Under the pieces are notes generated by a model. It did no database searches, was not told the origin of the DNA, and was given only the letters and a program-made list of their open reading frames with translations. Shown piece after piece: positions 18,321 through 26,689 of a stretch of DNA of 32,123 bases. The position numbers and the translations under genes were made by a program. Each line of letters starts with the position of its first letter. Within the stretch, counting starts at the first letter, position 1. This stretch comes from Sulfitobacter sp. (lineage in GTDB: Bacteria; Pseudomonadota; Alphaproteobacteria; Rhodobacterales; Rhodobacteraceae), in the NCBI GenBank assembly GCA_013002405.1, contig JABDKA010000175.1, positions 1 to 32,123 of the forward strand. Direction: 5' to 3'.

Positions 18321-18695
18321 ATGCAGCAGTGCAGACAGTATCGCGGGCAGATGGCCCATCACGCGGGTCTGGCCGCCGAAAGCCGGATCGCGCAGGATTA
18401 TGAACAGCGCGGTTTCGCGGTGGCCCGTCGGCGCTGGCGCGGCAAGGGCGGTGAGATTGATTTGATCCTGCGGGACGGCAACGGCCTGATTTTTGTCGAG
18501 GTGAAACAGAGCAGCAATTTCGACCGCGCCGCCGAAAGCCTGAGCGCGCGGCAAATGCAGCGGATCTGTGCCTGTGCCGCCGAGTACCTGGAAAGCGAAC
18601 CCCTTGGAAGCCTCACAGAGGTGCGTTTTGACGTGGCTCTGATCGATGGCCACGGTGACACGCGGATCATCGAAAACGCCTTCGGTCTGGGCTGA
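18321..18695 (+). CDS. YraN family protein (UPF0102)
   Basis: 124 aa; AAESRIAQDYEQRGFAVARRRWRGKGGEIDLILRDGNGLIFVEVKQS is the YraN nuclease-like core (E-ID-EVK). Confidence 0.93.
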   Translation: MQQCRQYRGQMAHHAGLAAESRIAQDYEQRGFAVARRRWRGKGGEIDLILRDGNGLIFVEVKQSSNFDRAAESLSARQMQRICACAAEYLESEPLGSLTEVRFDVALIDGHGDTRIIENAFGLG

Positions 18696-18754
18696 GCCCT
18701 TGCATCGGGGCTCTCCCTGCGCCATCTCATCGGGCAGACAGCAAGGATCTGCCC

Positions 18755-19690
18755 ATGAAAATCGCCTTTCAAATGGACCCGATCGGGGCCGTGGACATCA
18801 ACGCCGACAGCAGTTTCCGGCTGGCTGAAGAGGCACAGGCGCGCGGGCACAGTCTGTTTTTTTACACCCCCGACCATCTGGCCTACCAGGAGGGCCGGAT
18901 CACCGCACGCGGGCATGAGATGACAGTACAGCGGGTCGAGGGCGATCACGTCCACCTGGGACCTGAGCGGGAAGTCGATCTTGCCGATTTCGATGTGGTC
19001 TGGTTGCGACAGGATCCGCCCTTCGACATGCACTACATCACATCCACCCATCTGCTGGACCGGCTCAAGGGCCAGGCCCTTGTGGTGAACGATCCCTTCT
19101 GGGTCCGGAACTATCCCGAAAAACTGCTGGTCCTCGATTTCCCTGATCTGACCCCCCCCACGACCGTTGCCCGGGACCTGACCACCATCAAGGCCTTCAA
19201 GGAGAAGCACGGCGACATCATTCTCAAGCCACTCTACGGCAACGGCGGTGCCGGTGTCTTCCGGCTGGATGCGGATGACCGCAACCTCACCTCCCTGCAC
19301 GAGCTTTTCACCGGTTTCTCCCGTGAACCGCTGATCGTGCAGAAGTTCCTGCCCGCGGTCTCAAAGGGGGACAAGCGGGTCATACTCGTCGATGGCAAGG
19401 CCGCAGGCGCCATCAACCGGGTGCCCGCCGCCGGAGAGACCCGCTCAAACATGCACGTGGGCGGGCGGCCGGAAAAGGTCGGTCTCAGCGACCGCGATCG
19501 TGAAATCTGTGATGCCATCGGCCCCCTGCTCAAGGAGAAAGGGCAGATCTTCGTCGGCATCGACGTGATCGGTGACTACCTGACGGAGATCAATGTCACC
19601 TCCCCCACCGGCATCCAGGAATTGGAGCGCTTCGACGGGGTGAACATCGCCGCAAAGATCTGGGAAGCCATCGAAGCGCGCTGCGGGTGA
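18755..19690 (+). CDS. gshB: glutathione synthase
   Basis: 311 aa; MKIAFQMDPIGAVDINADSSFRLAEEAQARGH, LRQDPPFDMHYITSTHLLD, LYGNGGAGVFRL, VGIDVIGDYLTEINVTSPTGIQEL. Confidence 0.97.
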   Translation: MKIAFQMDPIGAVDINADSSFRLAEEAQARGHSLFFYTPDHLAYQEGRITARGHEMTVQRVEGDHVHLGPEREVDLADFDVVWLRQDPPFDMHYITSTHLLDRLKGQALVVNDPFWVRNYPEKLLVLDFPDLTPPTTVARDLTTIKAFKEKHGDIILKPLYGNGGAGVFRLDADDRNLTSLHELFTGFSREPLIVQKFLPAVSKGDKRVILVDGKAAGAINRVPAAGETRSNMHVGGRPEKVGLSDRDREICDAIGPLLKEKGQIFVGIDVIGDYLTEINVTSPTGIQELERFDGVNIAAKIWEAIEARCG

Positions 19691-20613
19691 GCCTGGTCCG
19701 GCCGATCCTCAACGCCTACCTCCGCTACATCGAGAAACCACGCCTCGCCCGGACCGAGAATTATCTCAAGATCCGAAAATCATTCGAATTCCAGGCCCGC
19801 TGGTTCTTTCGCACGCCAAAGGGCACGCAAAAGCAGTGGCTGGTCCTTGAGGCCGGTCAGCGCCAGGTTGAGGCGCTGGAAGTGGTCCCGCAGGATCTGC
19901 ACAGTGATGCGGTGCTTTTCTATATCCACGGCGGCGCCTTCATAATCGGCAGCCCGAACACCCATTCCGCGATGTTGGCAGATCTGTGCCGTCGTCTGGG
20001 CGCACGGGCCCTCCTGCCGCGTTACCGGCTGGCACCGGAACACCCATATCCCGCCGCCGCCGAGGATGTGATGACGGCCTGGCAGGGGCTGCTGGCAAGT
20101 GGCGCAAATCCCGCCCATGTCTTTATCGGCGGCGACAGTGCAGGTGGTCAGCTTGCGCTTGGCCTTCTGTCGGAGCTTTGCACCAGCGGTCAGGTCTTGC
20201 CCGCCGGTGTCTTCTGCCTGTCGCCCCTGACTGACATGCGTTGCAACAGCGACAGCTTCAGGCGGAACCGCAACCGGGAGGTGATGCTGACGTCGGATGT
20301 GGCGGGCCAGACGATGGCCATCTATCTTGACGGACACCCCGCCGAGGATCCCCGGGTCAGCCCCCAGTTTGCCGGTTTTCCAAACGCACCTCCGACCTGG
20401 ATCTGCGTAGGCGATACGGAGCTCCTCTACGACGACGCGCGGCTGATGGCAGAGCGGCTGAATGCCTTCGGCGCGGATGTCACCCTGGTCGAGGCGCAGG
20501 ACCTGCCGCACGTCTGGCCCATGTTCAAGGACATCCTGCCGGAGGCGCGGCAAACCCTGACCGACCTGACCGACTGGATCAGGCGGCAACCGGCGTGGCC
20601 AGGCGAAAGCTGA
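19687..20613 (+). CDS. alpha/beta hydrolase (hormone-sensitive lipase family)
   Basis: 308 aa; IHGGAFIIGS oxyanion motif, FIGGDSAGGQLALGL nucleophile motif, C-terminal LPHVWPMF; GTG start overlaps the gshB stop (GTGA). Confidence 0.93.
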   Translation: MSLVRPILNAYLRYIEKPRLARTENYLKIRKSFEFQARWFFRTPKGTQKQWLVLEAGQRQVEALEVVPQDLHSDAVLFYIHGGAFIIGSPNTHSAMLADLCRRLGARALLPRYRLAPEHPYPAAAEDVMTAWQGLLASGANPAHVFIGGDSAGGQLALGLLSELCTSGQVLPAGVFCLSPLTDMRCNSDSFRRNRNREVMLTSDVAGQTMAIYLDGHPAEDPRVSPQFAGFPNAPPTWICVGDTELLYDDARLMAERLNAFGADVTLVEAQDLPHVWPMFKDILPEARQTLTDLTDWIRRQPAWPGES

Positions 20614-22093
20614 CTGCCTCGGCCAGGTGATCCTTGCGCACCTCTTCCGACGCTTCCAGGTCCGCAATGGTCCGGGCCACCCGGATCACCCGGTGATAGC
20701 CACGTGCCGACAGACTGAACCTTTCGGCGACCTTGCCAAGAAGCGCGCGCGCTGCCTCGTCCATCGGGGCGATTTGCTGCAGGAAATCGCCCTCCGCGTC
20801 GGCGTTGACGCGCATCGTTTCCATCCCCTCAAACCGTGCCGCCTGCACCTCCCGCGCCCGGGCCACACGCTGCGCAACGGCGGCGGATCCATCACCCGAC
20901 GGGGGCAGATCCAGGTCCGAATAGGCCACCGGCGGCACCTCGACCCGCAGATCGAAGCGGTCCAGCAGAGGGCCTGAAATGCGGCCCATATAGTCCTCTC
21001 CACACTGAGGGACCCGCGCGCAGGCCCGCGCCGGATCGCTGAGATACCCGCATTTGCAGGGGTTCGCGGCGGCCACCAGCATGAAGCGGCAGGGGTATTT
21101 GACGTGGGCGTTGGCCCTGGCGATCATAACCTCGCCGGTCTCGATGGGTTGGCGCAGGGTCTCAAGCACCGTCCGCGGGAATTCCGGAAATTCGTCCATG
21201 AAAAGCACGCCATTGTGGGCCAGGCTTACCTCCCCCGGCTTGGCCTGCCGCCCACCGCCGATGATCGCGGCCATCGAAGCCGTGTGGTGGGGCTCCCGGA
21301 AAGGCCGCGTGCGGGAAATACCCCCCTCGTCCAGCAGCCCGGCCAGCGAATGGATCATCGAGGTGTCAAGCGCCTCTGCCGCCGTCAGGGGGGGCAGGAT
21401 TGATGGCAAGCGGGCGGCCAGCATGCTCTTGCCCGACCCCGGCGTGCCCACCATCAGCAGGTGATGCCGCCCCGCCGCGGCGATCTCAAGCGCACGCTTG
21501 GCCCGTTCCTGACCTTTCACGTCACGCAGATCGCGACCGTGGGTCGCCTGCTGCACCTCACCCGGTTCGGCGGGGGTGATGGGCGACTGACCGGTATAGT
21601 GGCGCACCACGTCGCCCAGGGTTTCGGCCGCGATCACCTGCGCATTGCCGACCCAGGCGGCCTCCGCCCCCGATCCCGCGGGGCACAGCAGACTGCGGCC
21701 CTGTTCGGCCGCGGCAAGGGCTGCGGGCAGGGCCCCGACAACGGGCACAAGGGTCCCATCCAGTGACAATTCCCCAAGGGCCACGGTGTTCTGCACCACA
21801 TCATCCGGCAGGATGTCGAGCGCGGCAAGCAGGGCAAGGGCCACGGGCAGATCGAAATGGCTGCCCTCCTTGGGCAGGTCCGCCGGGCTGAGGTTGATGG
21901 TGATCCGTTTGGAGGGCAGCGCGATGGCCATGGAGGTGAGCGCCGTACGCACCCGATCCCGTGCCTCAGAGACGGCCTTGTCCGGCAGACCAACGATGGA
22001 GAAGGCAGGCAGGCCTGCGGTGACAGCACACTGCACCTCGACCATCCGCGCCTCCACCCCCTGAAAGGCCACCGTGTAGGCGCGTGAAACCAT
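20579..22093 (-). CDS. comM: YifB/ComM family Mg chelatase-like AAA ATPase
   Basis: 504 aa; MVSRAYTVAFQGVEARMVEVQCAVTAGLPAFSIVGLPDKAVSEARDRVR, Walker A GTPGSGKSMLAARLPSILPPL, FMDEFPEF. Confidence 0.95.
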   Translation of the reverse strand: MVSRAYTVAFQGVEARMVEVQCAVTAGLPAFSIVGLPDKAVSEARDRVRTALTSMAIALPSKRITINLSPADLPKEGSHFDLPVALALLAALDILPDDVVQNTVALGELSLDGTLVPVVGALPAALAAAEQGRSLLCPAGSGAEAAWVGNAQVIAAETLGDVVRHYTGQSPITPAEPGEVQQATHGRDLRDVKGQERAKRALEIAAAGRHHLLMVGTPGSGKSMLAARLPSILPPLTAAEALDTSMIHSLAGLLDEGGISRTRPFREPHHTASMAAIIGGGRQAKPGEVSLAHNGVLFMDEFPEFPRTVLETLRQPIETGEVMIARANAHVKYPCRFMLVAAANPCKCGYLSDPARACARVPQCGEDYMGRISGPLLDRFDLRVEVPPVAYSDLDLPPSGDGSAAVAQRVARAREVQAARFEGMETMRVNADAEGDFLQQIAPMDEAARALLGKVAERFSLSARGYHRVIRVARTIADLEASEEVRKDHLAEAVSFRLATPVAA

Positions 22094-22106
22094 CGCCTTC
22101 TCCCCG

Positions 22107-22153
22107 TTAACATCCGTTAAGGGGTAGGCGGCCTTGGTTTAGGAATGATTAAC
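22107..22153. promoter_or_regulatory. candidate CtrA-type binding sites upstream of comM/yifB
   Basis: TTTA-N7-TTAAC at 22138-22153 (one mismatch to TTAA-N7-TTAAC) plus TTAA-N6-TTAA at 22107-22120, in the 71-bp gap before the comM ATG (22093, minus). Confidence 0.4.
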
Positions 22154-22164
22154 GTGCGCCTGGA

Positions 22165-22848
22165 TCAGTCGCCCGGCCAGGGTCCTGTCGGCAGTCCCTT
22201 GTCGTAGGGGATGGGGTCATAGCTTTTCTTCAGACCCTCCCTGCGCCATTCCCGGAAAGCGGCATCTTCAAGCGTCAGCCTGCAGTAGGCGCGCGCCGCC
22301 TCCGACACCTGCAGGTCATAGCCAACGATCCGTGCGCAGACGGGCGCGTAGAATACATCGGCCAGCGAATAGGCCCCAAAAAGCCAGGGTCCTTCGTCCG
22401 CCTTCTGCGCCTTCGCATGGGCCCAAAGCGTCTCGATCCGCGCCAGATCCGCGCGAACACCTGCACCGGGTTCAAACCCTTCCATGACGTGCAGCAGCTG
22501 CATCGGACAGTCCCCGCGCAGGGCGCCAAACCCCGATACCATGGCGGCGCAAAGCCAGCGGGCCGTCGCACGCGCGCCGGGGCTCTTGGGCCAAAGCCCG
22601 GCCTCAGGGTGCCGCTCCGCCAGTGTCTCGGCCATGGCGAGGGTTTCGCCCACTACCGTCCCGTCGGGCAATCGCAGCACCGGAACCAGGGCCGCGGGGG
22701 CCAGGGGCGCAAGATCCGCGGCCATCGTCCCGGAATAGAGGCCCACCATGTGGGTGCGGTAGGGCAGGCCGAACTTCTCCAGCATGAGCCAGCCTCGCAG
22801 GGACCAGCTTGAGAAGCTTTGGTCACCGATGAAAAGATCGTAGGTCAT
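22165..22848 (-). CDS. glutathione S-transferase family protein
   Basis: 227 aa; MTYDLFIGDQSFSSWSLRGWLMLEKFGLPYRTHMV, VPVLRLPDGTVVGETLAMAETLAERHP, SLADVFYAPVCARI. Confidence 0.93.
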   Translation of the reverse strand: MTYDLFIGDQSFSSWSLRGWLMLEKFGLPYRTHMVGLYSGTMAADLAPLAPAALVPVLRLPDGTVVGETLAMAETLAERHPEAGLWPKSPGARATARWLCAAMVSGFGALRGDCPMQLLHVMEGFEPGAGVRADLARIETLWAHAKAQKADEGPWLFGAYSLADVFYAPVCARIVGYDLQVSEAARAYCRLTLEDAAFREWRREGLKKSYDPIPYDKGLPTGPWPGD

Positions 22849-22907
22849 GGGCGCAGGCTAGGCGCAGGTACCAGGCTGACACAAACGATCATTCGTGGCC
22901 CCTGCCA

Positions 22908-23489
22908 TCACGGAAGATGATTGATGTGACCCACGTCCCAGGACCCGTTATCGTGGTGAATCGCCGTGACGGAAAGGTTGTCAATCTTGTGCGCCATGAC
23001 CTCATAGGCGGTGACACCAAGCGCGCGCTGGACTTGTGTCAGGATGACGCCGAAATGCGCAACGGCGATAATGTGCGCCTCCGGATGGGCCGCGTTCAGA
23101 CGATCGACGACCCCGTTCACCCGGCCTGCCGTTTCGTTCCAGCTCTCGCCCTCGGGCGCGCGGACATCGCCCGGTTGCTCCCAATAGGCACGCGACAGTT
23201 CGGGATCGCGCGCCGCCACCTCCTTGAAGTGCATCCCGTCCCAGACCCCGAAATGCAATTCCCGCAGGTCGGGGTCATGATCAAGGCGCAGGCGCGTGGG
23301 CCGCTCCAGCACGTCGGCCGTGTGGACCGACCGGATCAGGTCGGAGGAAATCAGCAGCGCCTCCTGCGGCAGATGGGCATCGAGCCGCGCGATCTGGTCC
23401 CGATCCGACAGATCAGCAGGTACATCGCGCCAGCCGACAAATGTCTTCTGATGGGTGGGCCCGTGCCTGATCCAGTGCCAGATGGTCAT
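22908..23489 (-). CDS. histidine phosphatase family protein (possible alpha-ribazole phosphatase)
   Basis: 193 aa; WHWIRHGPTHQK (RHG motif), DLRELHFGVWDGM, VAHFGVI; coupled downstream of cobU. Confidence 0.88.
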   Translation of the reverse strand: MTIWHWIRHGPTHQKTFVGWRDVPADLSDRDQIARLDAHLPQEALLISSDLIRSVHTADVLERPTRLRLDHDPDLRELHFGVWDGMHFKEVAARDPELSRAYWEQPGDVRAPEGESWNETAGRVNGVVDRLNAAHPEAHIIAVAHFGVILTQVQRALGVTAYEVMAHKIDNLSVTAIHHDNGSWDVGHINHLP

Positions 23490-24007
23490 GGAAGCGTTCC
23501 TTTCAAAGCCATCGGCAACCCGGCGGTGACCTGCACGGCCAGCTCAGCTTCGGCGGCAAGGGCGATGTTCAGCCGCCCCTGCGCCTCCCTGAATCGGCGG
23601 GCCAGGGCATTCTCGGGTACGATCCCGTGCCCCACCTCATTCGAGACAATGACCCAGGGGGCGGCGCACTTTCGCAAAGCGGTGATCAGGCCGCTCTGAG
23701 CCGCCTCCAGATCAGCTTGTTCCATCATCTGGTTGGTCAGCCACATGGTCGCGCAATCAATCAGAAGGACGCGATCAGTCGACGGACCGGACAAGACATC
23801 GGTCAGATCCAGGGGCGCCTCAATGGTTTTCCACCGGCCATCGCGTCGATTTTTGTGAATCTCCACACGGGCCGCGACCTCCGCGTCAAAAATCTGACCT
23901 GTCGCAACGTAAACCATTGGTAAACGATATCTTTCAACCAGACCTTCGGCCCAGACAGACTTGCCCGAAGCAGCCCCACCTAAGATGAAAACCTGTTTAG
24001 GCAACAT
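23486..24007 (-). CDS. cobU: bifunctional adenosylcobinamide kinase / adenosylcobinamide-phosphate guanylyltransferase
   Basis: 173 aa; VFILGGAASGKSVWAEGLVE P-loop, VYVATGQIFDAEVAARVEIHKNRRDGRWKTIEAP, VIVSNEVGHGIVPENALARRFREAQGRLN. Confidence 0.96.
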   Translation of the reverse strand: MLPKQVFILGGAASGKSVWAEGLVERYRLPMVYVATGQIFDAEVAARVEIHKNRRDGRWKTIEAPLDLTDVLSGPSTDRVLLIDCATMWLTNQMMEQADLEAAQSGLITALRKCAAPWVIVSNEVGHGIVPENALARRFREAQGRLNIALAAEAELAVQVTAGLPMALKGTLP

Positions 24008-24024
24008 TTTTCGACCAATAATTT

Positions 24025-24050
24025 GGAACCATTCTGAATGTCGATGCGTA
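24025..24050 (+). promoter_or_regulatory. ECF-sigma-like promoter motif GGAAC-N17-CGTA upstream of rpoH-type gene
   Basis: GGAACC at 24025-24030 and CGTA at 24047-24050, 55 nt before the rpoH-type ATG at 24105. Confidence 0.35.
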
Positions 24051-24104
24051 CAAACTTCATAGGTGCGTCACAAGATGTATCACTGGCTTTGGGGGAATTG
24101 ACGA

Positions 24105-24983
24105 ATGACTATGCAAACGGCGCGCGAATTTTCTCTCACCCGCACGGCCATGAAGGCCGAGCTTCTGGATGCCGAAACCGAACTGAAATTGGCCTACGCA
24201 TGGCGCGATGAGCGGGACGAAGCTGCGCTGCACCGTCTGATCACCGCCTATATGCGCTTGGCCATCTCAATGGCGGGCAAGTTCAAGCGCTACGGCGCCC
24301 CGATGAATGACCTGATTCAGGAGGCCGGTCTGGGCCTTATGAAGGCCGCAGAGAAGTTCGACCCGGATCGCGGCGTGCGTTTTTCGACCTATGCCGTCTG
24401 GTGGATCAAGGCTTCCATTCAGGATCACGTGATGCGCAACTGGTCTATGGTGCGCACCGGCTCCACCTCCTCGCAGAAATCGCTTTTCTTCAACATGCGG
24501 CGGGTTCAGGCCCGGCTTGAGCGTGAGGCCGCCGCAGCGGGTGAGACGCTGGACAAACACCAGTTGCGCCAGCTTATCTCGACCGAGATCGGGGTGCCAC
24601 TGCACGACGTGGAGATGATGGAAGGGCGTCTGTCGGGTTCCGACTATTCGCTTAACGCCACCCAGTCCGCCGAGGATGAGGGCCGCGAATGGATTGACGC
24701 GCTGGTTGACGAAAGCGCCCAGGCGGCGGAGCAGGTGGAGGAGTCCCACGACACCGCGCAGTTGCGCGCCTGGCTTCTGTCGGCCATGCAGGACCTGAAC
24801 GAGCGAGAGCAGTTCATCGTGCGTGAGCGCAAGCTGCGCGACCAGCCCCGCACGCTGGAAAGTCTGGGCGAGGAACTGTCCCTGTCCAAGGAGCGTGTGC
24901 GCCAGCTAGAAGCAGCTGCCTTCGTCAAGATGCGCAAGAACCTCGAAAACCAGTCGCGCGAAGTGCTGCACTTCCTCAACTGA
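24105..24983 (+). CDS. rpoH: RNA polymerase sigma-32 type factor (RpoH family, possibly RpoHII)
   Basis: 292 aa; region 2 AYMRLAISMAGKFKRYGAPMNDLIQEAGLGLMKAAEKFDPDRGVRFSTYAVWWIKASIQDHVMRNWSMVR, RpoH-box-like QKSLFFNMRR, region 4 LESLGEELSLSKERVRQLEAAAFVKMRK. Confidence 0.95.
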   Translation: MTMQTAREFSLTRTAMKAELLDAETELKLAYAWRDERDEAALHRLITAYMRLAISMAGKFKRYGAPMNDLIQEAGLGLMKAAEKFDPDRGVRFSTYAVWWIKASIQDHVMRNWSMVRTGSTSSQKSLFFNMRRVQARLEREAAAAGETLDKHQLRQLISTEIGVPLHDVEMMEGRLSGSDYSLNATQSAEDEGREWIDALVDESAQAAEQVEESHDTAQLRAWLLSAMQDLNEREQFIVRERKLRDQPRTLESLGEELSLSKERVRQLEAAAFVKMRKNLENQSREVLHFLN

Positions 24984-25035
24984 TCTGACTGGCGCTGGAG
25001 AGGCCCGGCAATTATGGTCGTCGCAATGACAGGCC

Positions 25036-26244
25036 ATGAAAGGGCGCTCCATGCTGGCTGGCAAACACATCCTGCTGATCATCGGTGGCGGGATTGCGGC
25101 ATTCAAATCCCTTGATCTGATCCGGCGGCTACGTGAACGCGGTGCTGCCGTGACACCCGTGCTGACCCGCGCTGGCGAGGAATTCGTAACCCCGCTTTCA
25201 GTCTCTGCTCTTGCGGGGGACAAGGTTTACCGCGATCTCTTCGATCTGGGGGATGAGGCGGAGATGGGTCATATCCAGCTGAGCCGGGTTGCTGATCTGC
25301 TGGTGGTGGCCCCAGCCACGGCGGACCTGATGGCCAAGATGGCGCAGGGTCACGCGAACGATCTGGCCTCGACCCTTCTGCTTGCCACCGACACGCCCGT
25401 TCTGATCGCGCCCGCGATGAATGTGCGCATGTGGGATCACCCGGCGACCCAACGCAATCTCAAGACCCTGCGCGGCGATGGCATCAGCGTCGTGGGCCCG
25501 AACGAGGGCGACATGGCCTGCGGCGAGTTTGGTCCCGGCCGCATGTCCGAACCGCTTGAGATCGTGGCGGCGATTGAAGCGCATCTCGCGGAGGGACCGC
25601 TCAAGGGCAAGCGCATCCTCGTGACTTCCGGCCCTACACACGAACCCATCGACCCGGTGCGCTACATCGCCAACCGCTCCTCCGGTGCGCAGGGCACAGC
25701 CATTGCGCGGGCCCTGGCGGCGCTTGGCGCGGAGGTCATTTTTGTCACCGGTCCCGCCGATGTGCCGCCGCCCGAAGGGGTAGAGGTGATCCGCGTCCAG
25801 ACCGCGCAGCAGATGCTGGAGGCGGTGCAGGGCGCGCTGCCCGTTGACGCGGGCATCTTCGCCGCCGCTGTCGCCGACTGGCGCGTGGAGGGGGCCAGCG
25901 ACCGCAAGCTGAAGAAATCGAAGGACGGCCTCCCGACGCTCAGCTTTGCCGAAAACCCCGACATCCTGAAAACCGTCAGCCAGCTGAAAAAGGGCCGCCC
26001 CGGCCTTGTCGTGGGCTTCGCGGCCGAGACCAACGATGTGGTGGATCACGCCACCGCCAAGCGGGCGCGCAAGGGCTGTGACTGGATCGTGGCCAACGAT
26101 GTCTCCCCCGAGACCGGTATCATGGGCGGCGGCGAAAATGCCGTGACGCTTATCTCCGATATGGGGGCCGAGGATTGGCCGCGCATGTCCAAGGAAGCGG
26201 TGGCGCGGCAACTCGCCGAACGGGTCGCGCGGGCCCTTGGTTGA
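25036..26244 (+). CDS. coaBC: bifunctional phosphopantothenoylcysteine decarboxylase / phosphopantothenate--cysteine ligase
   Basis: 402 aa; [63 protein letters not shown]. Start may be 25036 or 25051. Confidence 0.96.
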   Translation: MKGRSMLAGKHILLIIGGGIAAFKSLDLIRRLRERGAAVTPVLTRAGEEFVTPLSVSALAGDKVYRDLFDLGDEAEMGHIQLSRVADLLVVAPATADLMAKMAQGHANDLASTLLLATDTPVLIAPAMNVRMWDHPATQRNLKTLRGDGISVVGPNEGDMACGEFGPGRMSEPLEIVAAIEAHLAEGPLKGKRILVTSGPTHEPIDPVRYIANRSSGAQGTAIARALAALGAEVIFVTGPADVPPPEGVEVIRVQTAQQMLEAVQGALPVDAGIFAAAVADWRVEGASDRKLKKSKDGLPTLSFAENPDILKTVSQLKKGRPGLVVGFAAETNDVVDHATAKRARKGCDWIVANDVSPETGIMGGGENAVTLISDMGAEDWPRMSKEAVARQLAERVARALG

Positions 26245-26689
26245 GATCCGCATCACCTGGGCCGAGGGGGCCGACCCTTCGCTGGGGCTGCCCGGCTACG
26301 AGACACCCGGCGCCGCCGGGGCCGATCTGCGCGCCAACCTGCCGGAGGGGGCCGTCACACTGCAACCCGGCGTGCGGGCGCTGATACCAACGGGCCTGCG
26401 GATGGCGATTCCCCAAGGATACGAGGTGCAGGTGCGCCCCCGCTCCGGCCTCGCGCTCAAGCACGGGATCACCCTGCCCAACAGTCCCGGTACGATCGAC
26501 AGTGACTATCGCGGCGTGGTGGGAGTGATCCTGCTGAACGCCGGTACGGAGGCTTTCGAGGTCACCCACGGCATGCGCATCGCGCAGATGGTTGTCGCCC
26601 CGGTTCTGCAGGCTACCTTCGCGCAGGTGGAAGAATTGGATGAAACCGGTCGCGGCAGCGGGGGTTTCGGCTCAACCGGGGTAGGCTGA
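26237..26689 (+). CDS. dut: dUTP diphosphatase
   Basis: 150 aa; [62 protein letters not shown] cover the five Dut motifs; TTG start overlapping the coaBC stop. Confidence 0.97.
   Translation: MVEIRITWAEGADPSLGLPGYETPGAAGADLRANLPEGAVTLQPGVRALIPTGLRMAIPQGYEVQVRPRSGLALKHGITLPNSPGTIDSDYRGVVGVILLNAGTEAFEVTHGMRIAQMVVAPVLQATFAQVEELDETGRGSGGFGSTGVG

Noticed and set aside
18694-18713. GAGCCC-N8-GGGCTC hairpin between yraN and gshB
   Set aside because: Short stem overlapping the yraN stop with no T tract; not convincing as a terminator.
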